This document shows, in pieces, positions 24,301-38,719 of a stretch of DNA of 64,000 nucleotides. Source of the DNA: Scatophagus argus (taxonomy: Eukaryota > Chordata > Actinopteri > Scatophagidae); assembly GCF_020382885.2 (NCBI RefSeq), contig NC_058498.1, forward strand, positions 7,910,501 through 7,974,500. The letters are read 5' to 3'. Positions within the stretch are counted from its first letter, which is position 1. The number at the start of each line of letters is the position of its first letter. The notes below the pieces were generated by a model, which saw only the letters and a list, made by a program, of their open reading frames with translations, was not told the origin of the DNA and did not search any database. Position numbers and translations under genes: made by a program.

Positions 24301-27300
24301 GAGTAGATGTACTTAAAACATCTTTATCACACATATTAGAGGCCATCTGTAGGAAGACGTAAAAGGTCAAAGTTGGTTATTTTGCTGCAGGCAAAGTGTC
24401 ATTAGAAAGCAGCTTTGGTTTGCTGTTTAAGGATTGCTGAGCTCTGCACACAGACACACACACACACACATGCACACTCAAAACACACCTTTAGGCTTTT
24501 AGCTATAGATACTATATGGCTTGCACTTCACAAGGGTTTATATTTTCCTGTTCCATTCATGTTATAACCATCAACCCGTGTTTTGTTTACTGGTGTCTCT
24601 CTGTGCTCGCGCTGATATTACTCACATGGCCCTGGGATTCAACTTTCCACACACACAGACAAGTCCACCAAACAACAGTGACAGTTTGTGTGCATGCTAG
24701 TCACGCACACACACACACACACACACACACCCACCAGTCCAAACAAGAAAAAACATGCACAAAGGACAACCACACACTTTCACGCACTCACACATGCACA
24801 CTGGCACACACATCCTCGATATATTATGGAGCCTCAACGCAGCTGGCATGTGTTTGCGCGTGTGTGTTTGCACATGTGTGTATGTGTCTCTAGCCTGATC
24901 TATGCCTGGTATTCAGTAGAGCAGTTGTCACTATTTATAATTGTGTTCTGCAGAGCATGTGTCAGTGTAGTACATGTTAACTTGGTGTCTGTTCGTGCAT
25001 ACAGGACTGCAGTTTTGCACATTACCTTATGTATTTTAGCAAGTGTGTGTGTCAGTGTGTGTGCTGCATGTTTGTTTCTGCTTGCTGTTTTTAGTTTTTA
25101 TTTAAGGTCACATTGCATCTGAGGCCTTAACAGAGTGACTAACAGCAGGTTCAGGAGACCACACCTGTGTCCGTGTCACCTGCAGCATAACACATCAGAC
25201 CTCAGTGTGACATCTTTGTGTCCTCACAAATGTGAACTGTGCAAAAAGAACAGATTGTTTGTTACATCTGTCTCACTGTTTGATCAAGCATCGAGTGCAT
25301 GTTGGCAATATTAATAACAGATTCTAGTTTATCCAGACCAGATATACCAGTATGGAAAAACTTTGTTTCTGGTTGGCTGATTAAAACACAGCAAAGCTAT
25401 GTTTTCGTAAGCCAGCAGCCTTGTGGGTGTGATGTACTGCAAGGGGTGGATAATAAGACTTCAACCTCAACCTTTATTTTGATATTTTAGCCCACCTCAT
25501 TATGAATTTTTCTTAAACTAGTAACATTTTTCAATGAGACCTTTGATCACAACTCATGGAATCCACACTGAGATTTCAAAGGTTTCTAAGAAGGTTCCAA
25601 AATGTTGGAAAAACTTGGTTCAAAAGTTGTCTTCTAGTTTTCCATGCTAGGATCAGAAAACAGAATCTAAACTGGCTCTGTAGTGCCATCAGTAAGCTTG
25701 CCAACTAAACATGTCATGTTGACCAACACTGAACTTTCACTTCAGTACAGCGAGTACTCTGAGAGATGTGGGAAGTTTTAGTTTCCATTTTACAATGCAT
25801 ATTTGTGCACATTTGCATCAAGCTCTATCATAAGCTGTTTGGTTTGTAAGTATTGCTGTAAGTATTGCTGCTCTAATAGACCTCAACGTGCAACTTCTAA
25901 CCTGGATGGTTTTGGTTCTCACAGCTGATGAGTTGTGAATTTAATGTCATTTTCACTGGGGCCAAATGCAGTGCATGTTTTGACTGGTCATGTTTCTGCT
26001 GTGTGTATTTTGCTGTGCTGTTCCTGCATGTGATGCGATGTGTTTACATGTTGTTCTTACACCTGTCAAAGTTCCACAGTCTGGCCCTTTGTTCTCGTTG
26101 CGGGTCAGCGAGTTTGTCTGTTTGCCTTGATTTCTCCAGGCCATCGAAAAGTCCGCCTGTTTTTCTATTCGGTTGCCAGTTTTGCTGATTTCAGATCAGA
26201 TATGTAGCCACAATGGGCCTTCTGTGTCAGAAGTATTCCTGCGCTTCGTTGGTTTCAGGTAGAGTGTGCTTTGGTTCTCACAGATGGCATCACTTATTCT
26301 GTCCTTCCGTCATCACGACATGTTTCACAGACTGACAAACACTCCTGACGAGGTGAAAAGGGGCGTATAAAGCAAACCAAACAGACAGAAGAAAGACAAA
26401 GAACATTCTTTGTCCTTGTTTTATTTTTTAAGATGAGATGAGATAAACCTTTATTTTATCTTGTGCTATCCTAAATAAATAAATAAAAAAAACTTAAAAA
26501 AAAAACAAACAAAAATAAAGCAAGGACAATTTTCACATATTTGTATGGTATTTTTGCCATATTAGGCATATACAAAAAAAACTTGCAAAGACAGAATTAT
26601 ATAATTTGTGAGTTTGTTTCAAAGACTCTCTTTGTCCTTCACTTTCTTTCTCTTTTTTGCTCAATGTTTCTCTGAAGTTTCCCTTCACTACTTTCTCTGT
26701 CCCTTTCGTCTTCTCCACCCCTACAGTCTGTCTACCATCCCCACCATTGTGTTACAGTATTGCGTGACCACAGACTTCTTATATAATCCCTTGCAGTTGT
26801 TTTGCAAAGGTCTGTGCATTCTGAGTCTCGCTGTATGTTAGATGGAAAACAAAATTAACTTGGTGTGGTCACAGTGTAATGCAGGACAGATGCAAAGCTG
26901 CAGTATTCTGTGAGAGGCTGACTGCAGCTTAAGGATGAATGGTGGGAGGAAAGCAAAGTTAGGTCTAACAGCAATAGAGACAGAAACTAATGCCTCCTAC
27001 CTGTCAAACATCTCAGTTACAGTACATCTTAGCACCTGCACAATTAGAGAATTTTTGTGTTATCCTTATGGCTTATCTTTTCAAATCATTCGATAACAAC
27101 CTCTGATTTCATTTAATTACTTTGTGTTCTTGTATGTATGCGTGCTAGTCTGCAGATTGTCTTTTGTCTTTTCTTATACTTTTTTTCGCTTCCTCTTTCC
27201 TGGTCTTTACATATAATGGACAAGGTTTGCACAGGAGTGTGAGCATATCAAGCGCCACTGAGGGCTTTTTTGCACATAGATAGATAGATAGATCGTTTTT

Positions 27301-30300
27301 TCAACAGCAAAAAATGCAAGCGTACAATCTCCAACTTAGTCTCAATAAAAATTATGAGCGTCACTCTCATTAATGTATGTACGAGTTAACATATCTGGCA
27401 AGGATTCCACCAAATATAATACAATATTTTATAGCTGTCCTCAACCAAAACAAGAGTCCTTCTCTATCAAAGTACTTTTATTGTACAAACATAACCACAG
27501 TCATGAGTCAGGATGTGAACCCCATCCATCTGACCACCTCTCTGATAATCTGTTACTGCAGCTGAAAGTAGAGGTTGCAGGTGATCATATTCCAGGCAGT
27601 GACCACATTTGTCAGCACAATTTATTAATATGAAAACAGAACGTCCAGAAGGGAGCAGCTGTAATGGCACCTTCAGGTGTCCCATTTACTTGGTGTATTC
27701 GGTGCCAGTAATACACCAGTATTTGGTGCACTCATCAAAACGAATTAGTGAATTTCATTGTAATCTGTTGAGGCCATTGTTTCTGATTCCTACTTCAGCT
27801 GGAAAAAAAAACATTTTTGTTGCCAAAAATGAGTAAATTCAGCTTCATAACAATCCTCATAACATCTACGTCAATTTCTACTGGTCGTTTTCCCAGTGCT
27901 GTGTGTTTATGTGACCTGGACTGGGGATTAAATCAGCTGAGTGACCTTATGACTGTCCAGCTGGGCTTTTGGCTGCAGGAGCAGAGAGGAGGAGGTTCTG
28001 GGGTCTCCCGTGGGAGTTCTGGTGGATGGATGTCAAGGGGCTACATCAGGGGTTGAAACTGTTTTCCCAGTTCTGTTTCCCCAAAAGGTTCCCTACTGAG
28101 TTTGTTATTTCCAGACGAGAAGATCCAGACTGTTAGGGACACAGGGCTGTGACAGTGGTGCCAGTTATTTCCTTAACCGAAAGAAAAGTTGCAGCATTTA
28201 AAACTTTTTCAAATGTGGCTTTATTTTCAGTTTCACATTGCTTTCACATTGTCAGTAAAGGTAACATCATACCATGGACAGTCCCTATGATGTAACATGA
28301 CCATAATAAAACTTGTCTGGCTGAAATTAAAGGGGAACTCCGTGTTATCCATTCTGCATCAACTGTGATAAGTACTAGGGTGTTTAACCGGTTCCTGCTT
28401 CTGGAGCTCATATCTATCCCTGTTGTAATGTGATTATGCTTTAGTTGCAGACTTTTGCTTCACAACGCACAAAAGTGGTTTGTGCTTTGGCAATAAAGTT
28501 CCTAAGAGGATCTTCATGTAGGATCAGGCTTCACAATATTAGTGTGATAAAGGCCCAACATGGCAGACGTGGAAGCCTTAAATGAGCATCAGGTGCCAAA
28601 GTTGTTTGTTGTATCTTGTGTAGTGTATCATTGAAGGAGACAAGAAACACACCACCATTCATCAAACTGTGTTCTGTTTGTTCGGGATTCACTCTGCCAT
28701 GGCTGCCACATCCATAAACAAGAACTCCTGATCTGATGCAGTGACCATCTTGAATGACAAAATGCGCAGCCCCATCCTGGCACTGGACGTTTGTTCCCTG
28801 CTCATTAAAAGAAAGCTTGAAAAAAAAAATCCATGATGTGACAGAAAATAATCTCCTGGCATATTTACAACTGAGATCATTAGCTGATTTACAGACAACT
28901 TTTCAACAAACATATGTAATGCTAGCTGCTAATGCTAGCAGCCAAAAAACAACACATGTTATTGCTAATTAAACATTACCTGGTAAGATAATTGAGAATC
29001 TTCACAGACAAGACCTCTGAAGATGGTGGTAGAAAATCATAATGGCCGCTTTTAACTGTTTTCTGACATTTACAAACCAAATGTTTAATTGATTAGATAG
29101 ATTAGGTAGATTAAACTTCTCTCAGAGGACTTAGTAGGACAAATATTGAGAAAGAAATGTTCCTGTCTTACATTTTTAAAAAGTTTGCTGACCTGAGAAG
29201 ATGGAAAAAAACCATGACAAATTAAGTCAGCAAAGAAGAATGTGTTTTTGACTGTCTGAATGGCAGGTGACAGCCTGTCCAACCAGTTTTAAAGTTAAGA
29301 ACATGAGAGAGACATCAAAATGCAGTCATGTCAGCCTCCCTGGCTTCCACTCCTTTCCTGTGACCCAGCGATCCACCTCGTGTTTTTCTGAAAGATGACT
29401 CCCTGTACGCCAACACCTGGATTTAAAAAGTGGGCATTCGGCCAAGAGCAGGAGAAAAACAAACCTCACAGGTTTCAGCTTTCCTTTATATGAAAAACAA
29501 ACAGGGGGAGAGAGTTGAGAGCGAGGGATGGAGGAATAGATGGAGAGACAAAGGGAGGTGAGAATGAGGGGGCTGTTTGGCCCAAGACTCATCCCTCCAC
29601 GCTGAGACCAGCTGAGAGTAGAGCTTGTTTTGTTGCCCTGCGACACGGGACCAGCAGGACTTCCTCTGAAGTAGCAGTTTGCTGTGGGTGGCGGCAGGCT
29701 GGAAAGGGGAAGAAAGTGGTGGTGTGTGCCCAAATGTTTGTGGTCTTGGAGGAGGAGGGTACATTGTCCTCTGTTTAACCCCCTCAACCGTTAGCAAACA
29801 GGCTATAATTCCACAAAGTCACATCCAGTCTCTAAAAGTCTGAGGGTGTGTTAGCTGAGGAAATCAGCACCTTAGCATGTGCCAGAAGAAAGAAACACTG
29901 AGGGGAGAATAACAAAGGTGCTAAAAAAATAAGAAAAAAGTATAGAAAATATAACAAATAATCTTCCAGAAATTTGTGCAAATATTGTAGATCTCTGCCA
30001 GATATTGACAGTATTATAAAAGGTATTAAATACTACAAACAGAAATCATAAAATGCTTGTTTTTTCATGTTAGAAGAGAAGTATATCATTCGAGATCGCT
30101 TTAATATAATTCATAAAGATAATAATAACAATAATAATCTATGATATGTTTGCACATCCCATCAAGGCTGATAATGATGATGATGATGATGTGTCTCTTG
30201 TTCTTCCCCTGCTCTTGTTCCTCCTTCTGAATGCTTCTATATAATCAGGTTTTTGTCTAGATATAAAATGCCACTGTTATTCTCACGTACATTAGCCAAG

Positions 30301-30574
30301 CAGAGATTTGAAACAGAGGATTTTTTTTTTAAAGCATACAAACAACCCCAGTCTGAAGTTTCTGCACTGGTTCTTCAAAAACAACTGAGCTCGCCTACAA
30401 ACCTCTGACACTGTAGCCTCTCCAGGGGGGATGAGCTGAACAAAAACACCACACTCCTCCAGTCGTGACATCACACACCATCGCCCTCTCAGTGTTGAGG
30501 CTTCATGTGGATGAAGAGATGAAAAATAAAGAGCAGCGGTATAAAGCAGTAGTTCTGAGAGGCTGTGTGGTTTT
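21371..30574. other. gene-poor interval
   Basis: No supportable gene. Contains (TTTA)n at 22505-22528, (TG)n at 22796-22826, a T18-type run near 23561, (AC)n at 24707-24731, (AGAT)n near 27281 and (GAT)n at 30168-30191. A purine-rich stretch at 29508-29580 precedes a GC-richer block to 29780. The longer open frames at 24516-25122 come from the CA tract and its surroundings. Confidence 0.45.
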
Positions 30575-30850
30575 GAACTAGATGCTAACAGCAGCATGCT
30601 AACATGCTGCTAACATAATGACAGTTCTAGCATGCCGATGGATTCACCATGTACACCATCGCAGTTAAATATGTTAGCATGTAAACGCTGATTGGCAGAG
30701 TGCAGATCAGACATCATCAAAGTCATCTGGATTCCTCTGGGGACCACAAATGTCTGTAAATCATTTCAGGGCAATGCATCTAGAAGTGGTGAGCTGCCCA
30801 ACAAATTGCCTAGAGCCATGTCTCCATTGCGACTATAGCTGTGAGTTTAC
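30575..30850 (+). repeat. dispersed repeat with GCTAACATGCTAAC words
   Basis: gatgctaacagcagcatgct, then aacatgctgctaacat, later ctctggggaccacaaatgtc. The same phrase set, from memory, marks an abundant percomorph repeat. It is related to the intronic copy at 3108-3300. Confidence 0.5.
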
Positions 30851-33800
30851 CTTTGCTGATTAAACCCAATAAAACACAGGGAGTCGTGTTGTCTCATGTT
30901 ATCCACGTAGCTCACGGTCCAGTTTATCCAGTCTGATAAATCTCATAAAGTGACTCGATGTCTTCAGCTCGGAGGAGTATGCTCTTTTAAATCAGTAATC
31001 AGGATCGAAGGTTATGTTGACTCAAAAGGAGTGAAGCCATTTTACTTCAGCCATGGAGGTACTGGAAGTTTTCATACCAAACACTACAGCAATTTCCAGC
31101 CTCACTTATTCATCTCACTTGGTTAACGTGCAATCAAATAAACTGATGTCTTTCCAAACACCTCCTATAACTGACATGTTTGTGATGTAGAACATACAGT
31201 CTGCAGCACAACACCAGCTCAATCCTTGAGATGTTAATGAAATCAGAATAAAGTGCCGTCACACAGAGGTGTGAGTACTGCAGTGAGCTGACACAGCCAT
31301 GAGTTAAGGCCAGCTAAGCAATAGCAAATCTTATCTCAGTCAGAGTTAAGCTGATTACCTGTGTAAACATGTGTCGTCTGGGACAATGACACTTTTAGAT
31401 ATTTAAGGTGAAATCTGTCTGCTGAGTCTTCAGTTCAGGAGACTCGGCATGAACCTTCTGACCAGTTTTATCTTATCTAAATCACCAGCACGAAGAACGG
31501 TAAACACTTTTGGTTTCGCTTTTCACAAGTTAAGCCAAGTTGTAATTACTTGTCATTAGGGGCCATGAATGTCCAAAGGATACGGCCCAAACTGAGATGT
31601 TTTCTTCAATGATATTAACCAGGGAATTCTTTCAGAGTAGGCATTAAACAAATGAAATGATTGAAACAAAACAAATGATTGGACTGATTACTGTCCAATC
31701 ATGAACTTACATGCCTAAAGGTGAAAAAGGTCCACAAGTATGAAAGCTCCACAAAGTGAGTTACATCAATCCTGTTTTGGTTTGGGAGATTATTATGAAA
31801 GCAGTCTGTTTGCCACTTATATAGGAAAGAATAGCTGAACACTTTCACGCTGCTTGTGTTATTTTCTCTTTGAATGAAATGTTTTCCTCCCAGCTTCCCA
31901 TTTACATCCCATTTTCCTTACTGTATTACTGCTAAATCTAAGGATACATAACCCTCACTTGTGTTCCACGCTGAAAACTCAGACAACAGTTGAGTTGCTT
32001 TGACAAAAATCATCTGGGATCAATTTTGAGCATGTGTTTTCTGTAGGAAGAGCCCACTAAATCATATAGGAGTCGGTACGAGCAGCACGACATTCACTAT
32101 CTCCTCCATCTGATGGGCTGTTGCTGATGAAAAATATTAAATACGTACTGGCAACAGTAACTGCCAACTGCTGCATACATATTATACCATTAATATAACA
32201 AGCCTAAGAGTTTACAGCCATGTGGACGGCTCTGTGGGACTGAATGATACAATGAACCGACAGACTGACATTGCCATCACAGGAGACATTACGGTACTTA
32301 ATAAACAAGACAAAGCCACTTTACAATAAGTAGTACATGATGACTTTCTGGTGTTTCTTTGTTTTTGCTGAAGTCCTGGAATTTAATATATCCCCTCTGT
32401 GCATGAATTTACAATAACAGTGCTATATGAAACGAAACGAAAGACAACTGTTGATAAGATATGAATCTAAATCCGGCCTGTCATCACCAACTCATGACAA
32501 CTGCACTTCAGCGGTTGTGGTAAAATTGGTATAGCGTGTGTTTACTTCCTCCTCCTAAGAGAAGAACAAAATGTACAAGTACGAGGCTTTTATCCTCCTG
32601 AACATATGTGCCGAAGCTGACAGTAAGAGTGAGAGTCAGGTCACAACGTGCACACTAGCTGTTCACTCAAACACTATAAATAGATTCTGTGGTTTGCAAA
32701 TAATAAAAAACACAGGACATTTGCCTTTAGGGCATGAATGTGATACAGGGACATTTAAATATTCTGCTTTCACTTTCTTTATCTCACTCTCTGTTTCTCT
32801 TGTCTTCACAGGCTACACAGAATTCCACACCCCGATCAGCTTTATTGCTGTGCACAGCTGAGTTTATATCCCGCATACCTCCCACATTGTGGAAAGCACC
32901 TGAGATAACACAAAAACCAAGGTCAGTGAAAACTGCTCAGTGGATTGCAGTTGCAGTTGCAATAAGCTGACATTTAAGAAGCACAAAGGGCAGGATTCAG
33001 TGGCCATAAAAGGTCTTCGATGGCTTCTATTGACAAGGAGATAAAATCAAAAGCAGAAAACATTTTGAAACTGATTCATTCTCTTCAAGTTTATCAAGCT
33101 CATCTGAAAGGCCAAGTTAGCACAGAATCAGGATTAAGTTTAAATTCTTAGCTCAAAGGCACTAAGGACTGAGAGTGTTTTCCCTGCATGGATTTTTCAA
33201 TAAGTCTGAAATTAAACCCGCAGCTTTCTAGCTAACTGCAGCAGTTTTCTGTGGGAAAGGACACAGTGTGGAGACACAGGAGAGGGACACCAGCATCATT
33301 TGGGATTAAAACTAAAGCATAGACACCAGACGTATCATGACACTTGAAGCAAATACATTTGTTTGAAGTTTTGCTCTTTGTTTCTTTAGGTGTTTAGGCC
33401 TTTGTATTTTGTCTGTATCAAAATATAAGCAGTTTTACTTATCTTATCAAAAAGTGCATAGAAAAATGGATCGCTGCTCTGCTCTCAATCTGTCCGTCTG
33501 TGCACGCACAATGTAAGGAAAACATAAACCTAAGACCACATTGTTCATTGTCTTATGAAAATAAACCCATTTACTGCCCTATTAACAAGTATTCTTCTGT
33601 ACTTCAACAACTGCAGTGTGAGTTCTCATGTATGACTACCCATGAGCAAGGCAGCTCACCCAGGTCTCACTGCTTCAGGAGATGAAATGGATCAAAATGT
33701 AATAAATTTAAACATGTCTTTATTTATGCACAGAAAAGGAAGATTTTCTGCCATTTTCCATTCACTTTTATTTTTTATTCCTTATGGGGAAAAAAAAGAA

Positions 33801-36800
33801 ATGCAACTCTAAATCTCACGCTGTGGCTTTGATTCTTCTTCTTTTATCAAATCTTCAGACTCGACCTCAGCCCTATTTGTCTGTTCATCTAAATCTTATT
33901 GACAGTGACCACTACTCTGTTTACACGGGGGCTCTTCCCTCGATTAGTCTTTGTTTTACTTACCCATAAAGCCTGACGTCAGAACCCAGGATAGCACTTC
34001 CTCCCGAGGGACGACCATAAGACGTTGAGTTGTGAGAAGGGAACATGATTAAAAACCCACAAAGAGGTTTGTTTCTGTGTTCACTTCACAGTGTTCAGAT
34101 GTGTTATATATCCAATAAAACTGGTGTGATAGCAAAATAAATTTGACTCCTGTGGGATACCATAGTGAAGAAAGATCTGAAATAAAGGCTGAGACAAACA
34201 GTCCCCTAAACAGACATTTACTAAATAGTTTAAAACATGCTCTAATGCAATTGTATGAAGCTCTAAGGACATGTTTAATTATGTGTAGTATTTGTCATGT
34301 CTTTCTTTATCATCATTCATTATCATTTATTATCTTAAGGTTTCCCGCAGGAGTTGTGGAGATTATTCAGCCTTGTTTATGGCAACTAAAGCGCATATTT
34401 TTGACAAAATGTCAGGAGCCTTTCCTGTTCATGTTTGTGGTGAGAATACCAGGTAAAATCTGATCAGACCATAAGCAGGCTAAAGGGGCATGAAAGTCCC
34501 TGCCAACCACTGACCAACACATGAATAATCTGGAATCTTGAGTCAGAGACAAGTTTATAAGATGAGACAAGATCAGCCTTTATTAGTCCCGCAGAGGGGA
34601 AATTCTAATTGTCACAGCGGCACTGGGGTAGCAAAAATAAAGGGCAGAGAAGTCGAGTAAGGAAAAATATAAAGAGTAAAAATAAAGGAATGTTTACACT
34701 TTTTTCCTTCTTTTTTTAAAATACAGAAACTACACAAAATGTAGTGAATTTTTGGGGCTGAAGCAGCCTTCCACTGAAGGAGCTGCCCAGTGCTGTCAGA
34801 GTCTCGTGCAGAGGGTGGGAGTTGTTCTCCATCAGAGAAGATTGCTTGGCTTTCATCCTTCTCTCTCCCAACACCTGCACTGGGTAGAGAGGGCTTCTGG
34901 CCTTCCTAATGATTCTATGAGATTCTAATGAGTTTTATTCCTCTAAGTTTCTTCCAGAGCCGCACAAACAGTACTCACAGACAACATTCAAAGTCATCTT
35001 CTGATCGAGGGAAAGGTCAAAGTTTCAATATTGTCGTTGTTATCCTACCAAATCCTTTTAGCTATAAAATTGTCATGGAGCAACTTCATAAGGTAGATTT
35101 ACAGCAAGTGAAGGGAAATGTTTCTCTGTCACCACACCGAAGTCTTGACATATGATGTATTTAAAAGTATTTAAAAAATTCCACACCAGGATGTTTGTTA
35201 GAGAGTGGAGAGAGAATGTTAAACATGCATGTATTTGGTTGCAGTTGCTATTGAAGTAATAGGAAATCTGACAGATGATTAACTATTTAGTCATATTTTT
35301 TTCTTATATAATCTGCTATAAATAGATATGAAGATGTACAAGGCAATGACCTCTTTGACTTAAATTCACTCACCCAATTAACCAATCAACTCATGGCATG
35401 AACAACGCCATAACTACTGTGTCCCTCCGAATAGAAATATTTGAGCCTCTTGACAAAAAACAATAGCACGCCTGTCTTTTCACACGTACACACCTGATAC
35501 TTTCTTGTTGCTGTCAGCTCTTGTCGACTTTAGGCATGTAGGGCAGCTCAGCATCAGCCCTTAATGTCTCAGCCAACCACAGCCCATCGTCTTTCCCTGC
35601 AGGGAGTTACACCTCCCCTCAGCAGATCAGATCACTCCAAACAAGGAGCCTCTCACGGCAGGGCAACAATAAGCCCCAGACTGGCTGAATCAAATTACCC
35701 TCTCAATAACATTTACATTTTAGGCATTTAGCTCACATCCTAATCGAGAGGCATTGGCAGCGTGTGTAGAAGTATAGTAAGCTTCAATTCGTACAGTCAG
35801 TCAGCACAACAGGAAACCAGAAATGAAGAGGTCAAAGGTCAGAAAGAGAGTGGCCTGATGTGACAGCCAGTATGAACAGAAGGAATAACTACAGCAAGCA
35901 AGAAAACAAGAGATACAAATAATGTTTATGTACAACTGATTTGTGACATCAAGCAGGGATCTCACAAGGGAAACATTATTGCTGCCTGGATTATGTTCAG
36001 AGATAACATAATCCAGCCAGCCATTATGTTTATGACCACAAAGTGCAGGACTCTGACACCATGAAAAAACTGGTTCAAGTTCAGGCTCTGGTCTGTGGTA
36101 AGCACTTAGGGATTTTTATTTTTTTTTGACATAAAATGTTCTGGAAAACAAATGAAATACATCATCAGTTAATATTTTTCTAATATGTTCTGTATCAAAA
36201 TTTTTGCAAATTCCCACATACATGAATTAATGACATTTCCTCATTATGTTAAGAGAGAACTTAACCGGTTGACGTTATGTTTCCCTTGTAAATGTGCTCG
36301 TTGTTGCTAATTAGTTGTACTTAAATGTCAGGGGGACTGTTGTTTCAAGACAACCTTGAATAACCGTGAAGTTATACTTCAACAGCCAACGTGAACATAC
36401 AAATTTATACAACCAACAGGTTCACTGCACAAAGTCTTTATCAAGCAAAACTCCTACATTGTTGTTCACATGTGGTCTTTCCTGATTTTAATCGATATCT
36501 TATGCTTTAGGAAGAAGAGCGTCATGTTACGGAATGCACTGGATAACAGTTACATTAGATCCTCTGCTGTTTCCACCAGCGCTGATCCTGTGGTTGACAG
36601 CAAACTCACTTCAGACAGGAATGACAAGTAAGTGGGTGCACACATGACATGAGTTTATTTTTACTTGACAGAAGAATTGTTTTACTTTCAATATTTTATG
36701 TTATGTTTTAGTTATTATTTTAGGAACACTCTATTGTTCATGTGTTTCATCTGTAATGCGTCAAATTACCAAAATATTTACATACAGAAAGCTTGCACAC

Positions 36801-38178
36801 TGGCTGACTTTGACTTTTTTTTTTTTTTTTAAAAATGCTCCGTTCTGCCATGATGATTGTTGTGGTTTTCGTACTTATGGGGAAAAACATTCATTTTAAA
36901 AGGATGGAGAACTTTAACAAGCTGATAAAGGCTTAATGCATTATTTATTGATATTAGGGACCTCAATAGCAAGCCAGCATGCACAAGAATGAGGCCAATC
37001 ACAACAAGCCAGGAAAGCACAGACACTTACAGACAGGAGTGATAATCACTGAGGTGATGTCTGTCATTAATCTTCTTTCACGTGACTCAGTTGACACATC
37101 AAGGCCATGCTGTGTTAAAACAAACCTCTCCCCCCCGGACGAGGGAGGCCAGCTTAATACAGAAGTGTAAATTTGATTAAATTATCTGTTGAATGTTTCA
37201 GCTGCTGTTTGGTATGAATAGACTTGACACTTGACTCTAATGGGATTAGAAATACTGTCCAGCCAAGAGTGTTTATCTATAAACCACCCTCTTAAGGTGT
37301 GCAGGAGCAAAGATCCTCACCTGTTCCCCTGCTTTCAGCCAACCGAAATTTTAAATAAAAACATATGCAGAAGTAACTGTGAGCCATGAACACAAGCAAA
37401 GGAAAACTACGACTAGTTACTGCTGTCGGAGGCTTAAGTTTATCTTAAGTCTCCTCCTATACATTTCAACACAATTCAGGATATCTGATACTGAGCTCCA
37501 CCCCAGCCTGTATTTCTGCATTAATAATATCTACATGTGACTTGTTTGCATTCGTAGGACATTGTGTTCTTTTGGCCCTGCAAAGCAAGACGATTGGGCA
37601 ATATGTTCAAGTCAAAACTCATCAGCTTACCCCCCACCATTGTTTTTCTGCTCTGCAGCTCTGAGAGAGAGAAAGCTATGTGCTAATCTTGCGCTCTTTC
37701 CAAGAAAAATACATTCCTGAGGGCTGCTTTCATGTTTGTCACATTATGGAGGAGAGAGTTTCTCTCTGCAGACCTGGCAGGCAGCCAGCTGTCTGAACCA
37801 AACAACTCAGCCACGTGCATGGGAGGGGAAATGGTTGGCATATAGCTTCTACGCATTTAACACGGAGGGAATATATTTGCACTATCTGTCCAGTTCTCTG
37901 TGTGTTTGAACAGGTAGCCACAATGTGAGCTTGGCTGAAACTACACCACCCGATAGGTCCCAGACAGTTAAAGTTGAATTTACATTCAATTTCTAGTCCA
38001 AAATCCTATTATTTGTTATTTTATCTCACACTTCTTTGTGAAATGAAAAAATTCAAAATAAACATTTAATTTGTTGTGTCAAACGTTAACAATGTTATAT
38101 GCACATTATCTGATAAATGTCACACAGCTGAAAACAGAGTAGTTCTGTTTAAATTATTAAAAGCTGATTTAGAGATAG
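30851..38178. other. gene-poor interval with one weak exon-like pair
   Basis: Mostly featureless AT-rich DNA. 34560-34625 carries the phrase cagcctttattagtcccgca followed by ggggaaattct, a repeat tail that recurs in arrdc2 intron sequence at about 49873-49910. 36064-36628 holds two stretches with good splice borders, discussed as a finding. No conserved protein domain was seen. Confidence 0.45.
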
Positions 38179-38719
38179 ACTATACAGACAAAAGTATTGG
38201 GACACTATTACATCTACAGGGAGTTTAATGACACCACATTCTAAACACACAGACAGCTTTGCAGCTTTAACAGCTTCCACTCTTCTGGGAAGGCCTCAAG
38301 ATGTTGGAGTGTTTCTGTGGGAATTTTTGCCCATTCATACAATAGAGCATTTGTGAGGTCAGACACTGATGTTGGACCAGCAGGCCTGGCTCATAGTCTC
38401 TGTTCCAGTTCATCCCAAAGGTGTTGAATGAGGTCAGGACCAGTCAAGTTCTTCCACACCAAACTCATAAAACCATGTCTTTGTGGAGCTTTGCTTTGTG
38501 CACTGGGACACAGTCATGCTGGAATAGAAAAGGGCCTTCAACAAACTGTTGCCACAAAGTTGGAAGCATAGCATTGTCCAAAATGTCTTGGTATGCTGAA
38601 GCATTAAGATTTCCCTTCAGTGGAAGTAAGGGGCTGAGCCCAACCCCTGAAAAACAACCCCATCCCACACCTAAATTCAATAATAAAGAGGTGTGTCCCA
38701 GTACTTTTCTCTGTATAGT
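38179..38719 (-). mobile_element. decayed, internally deleted Tc1/mariner element
   Basis: Terminal inverted repeats: 38179-38205 (actatacagacaaaagtatt, then gggacac) and 38693-38719 read in reverse (actatacagagaaaagtact, then gggacac). The interior, read on the minus strand, translates to the C-terminal part of a Tc1-type transposase: [18 protein letters not shown], then [14 protein letters not shown], then LTNALLYEWAKIPTETLQHL, with stops and frame breaks. The 5' half of the transposase is missing, so it is inactive. Confidence 0.88.

Noticed and set aside
24516..25122. 125- and 144-codon plus-strand frames
   Set aside because: Rich in His/Thr and Cys/Val from CA and TG tracts; no family, no splice-consistent partners.
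29326..29797. 153- and 103-codon minus-strand frames and an 87-codon plus frame
   Set aside because: Three overlapping frames open at once in a purine-biased block, which is composition rather than coding.
30292..30597. 101-codon minus-strand frame (SSSKPHSLSELLLYTAALYF)
   Set aside because: Looks protein-like at first, but runs into a dispersed repeat at its 5' end and a T-run at its 3' end; no family recognised.
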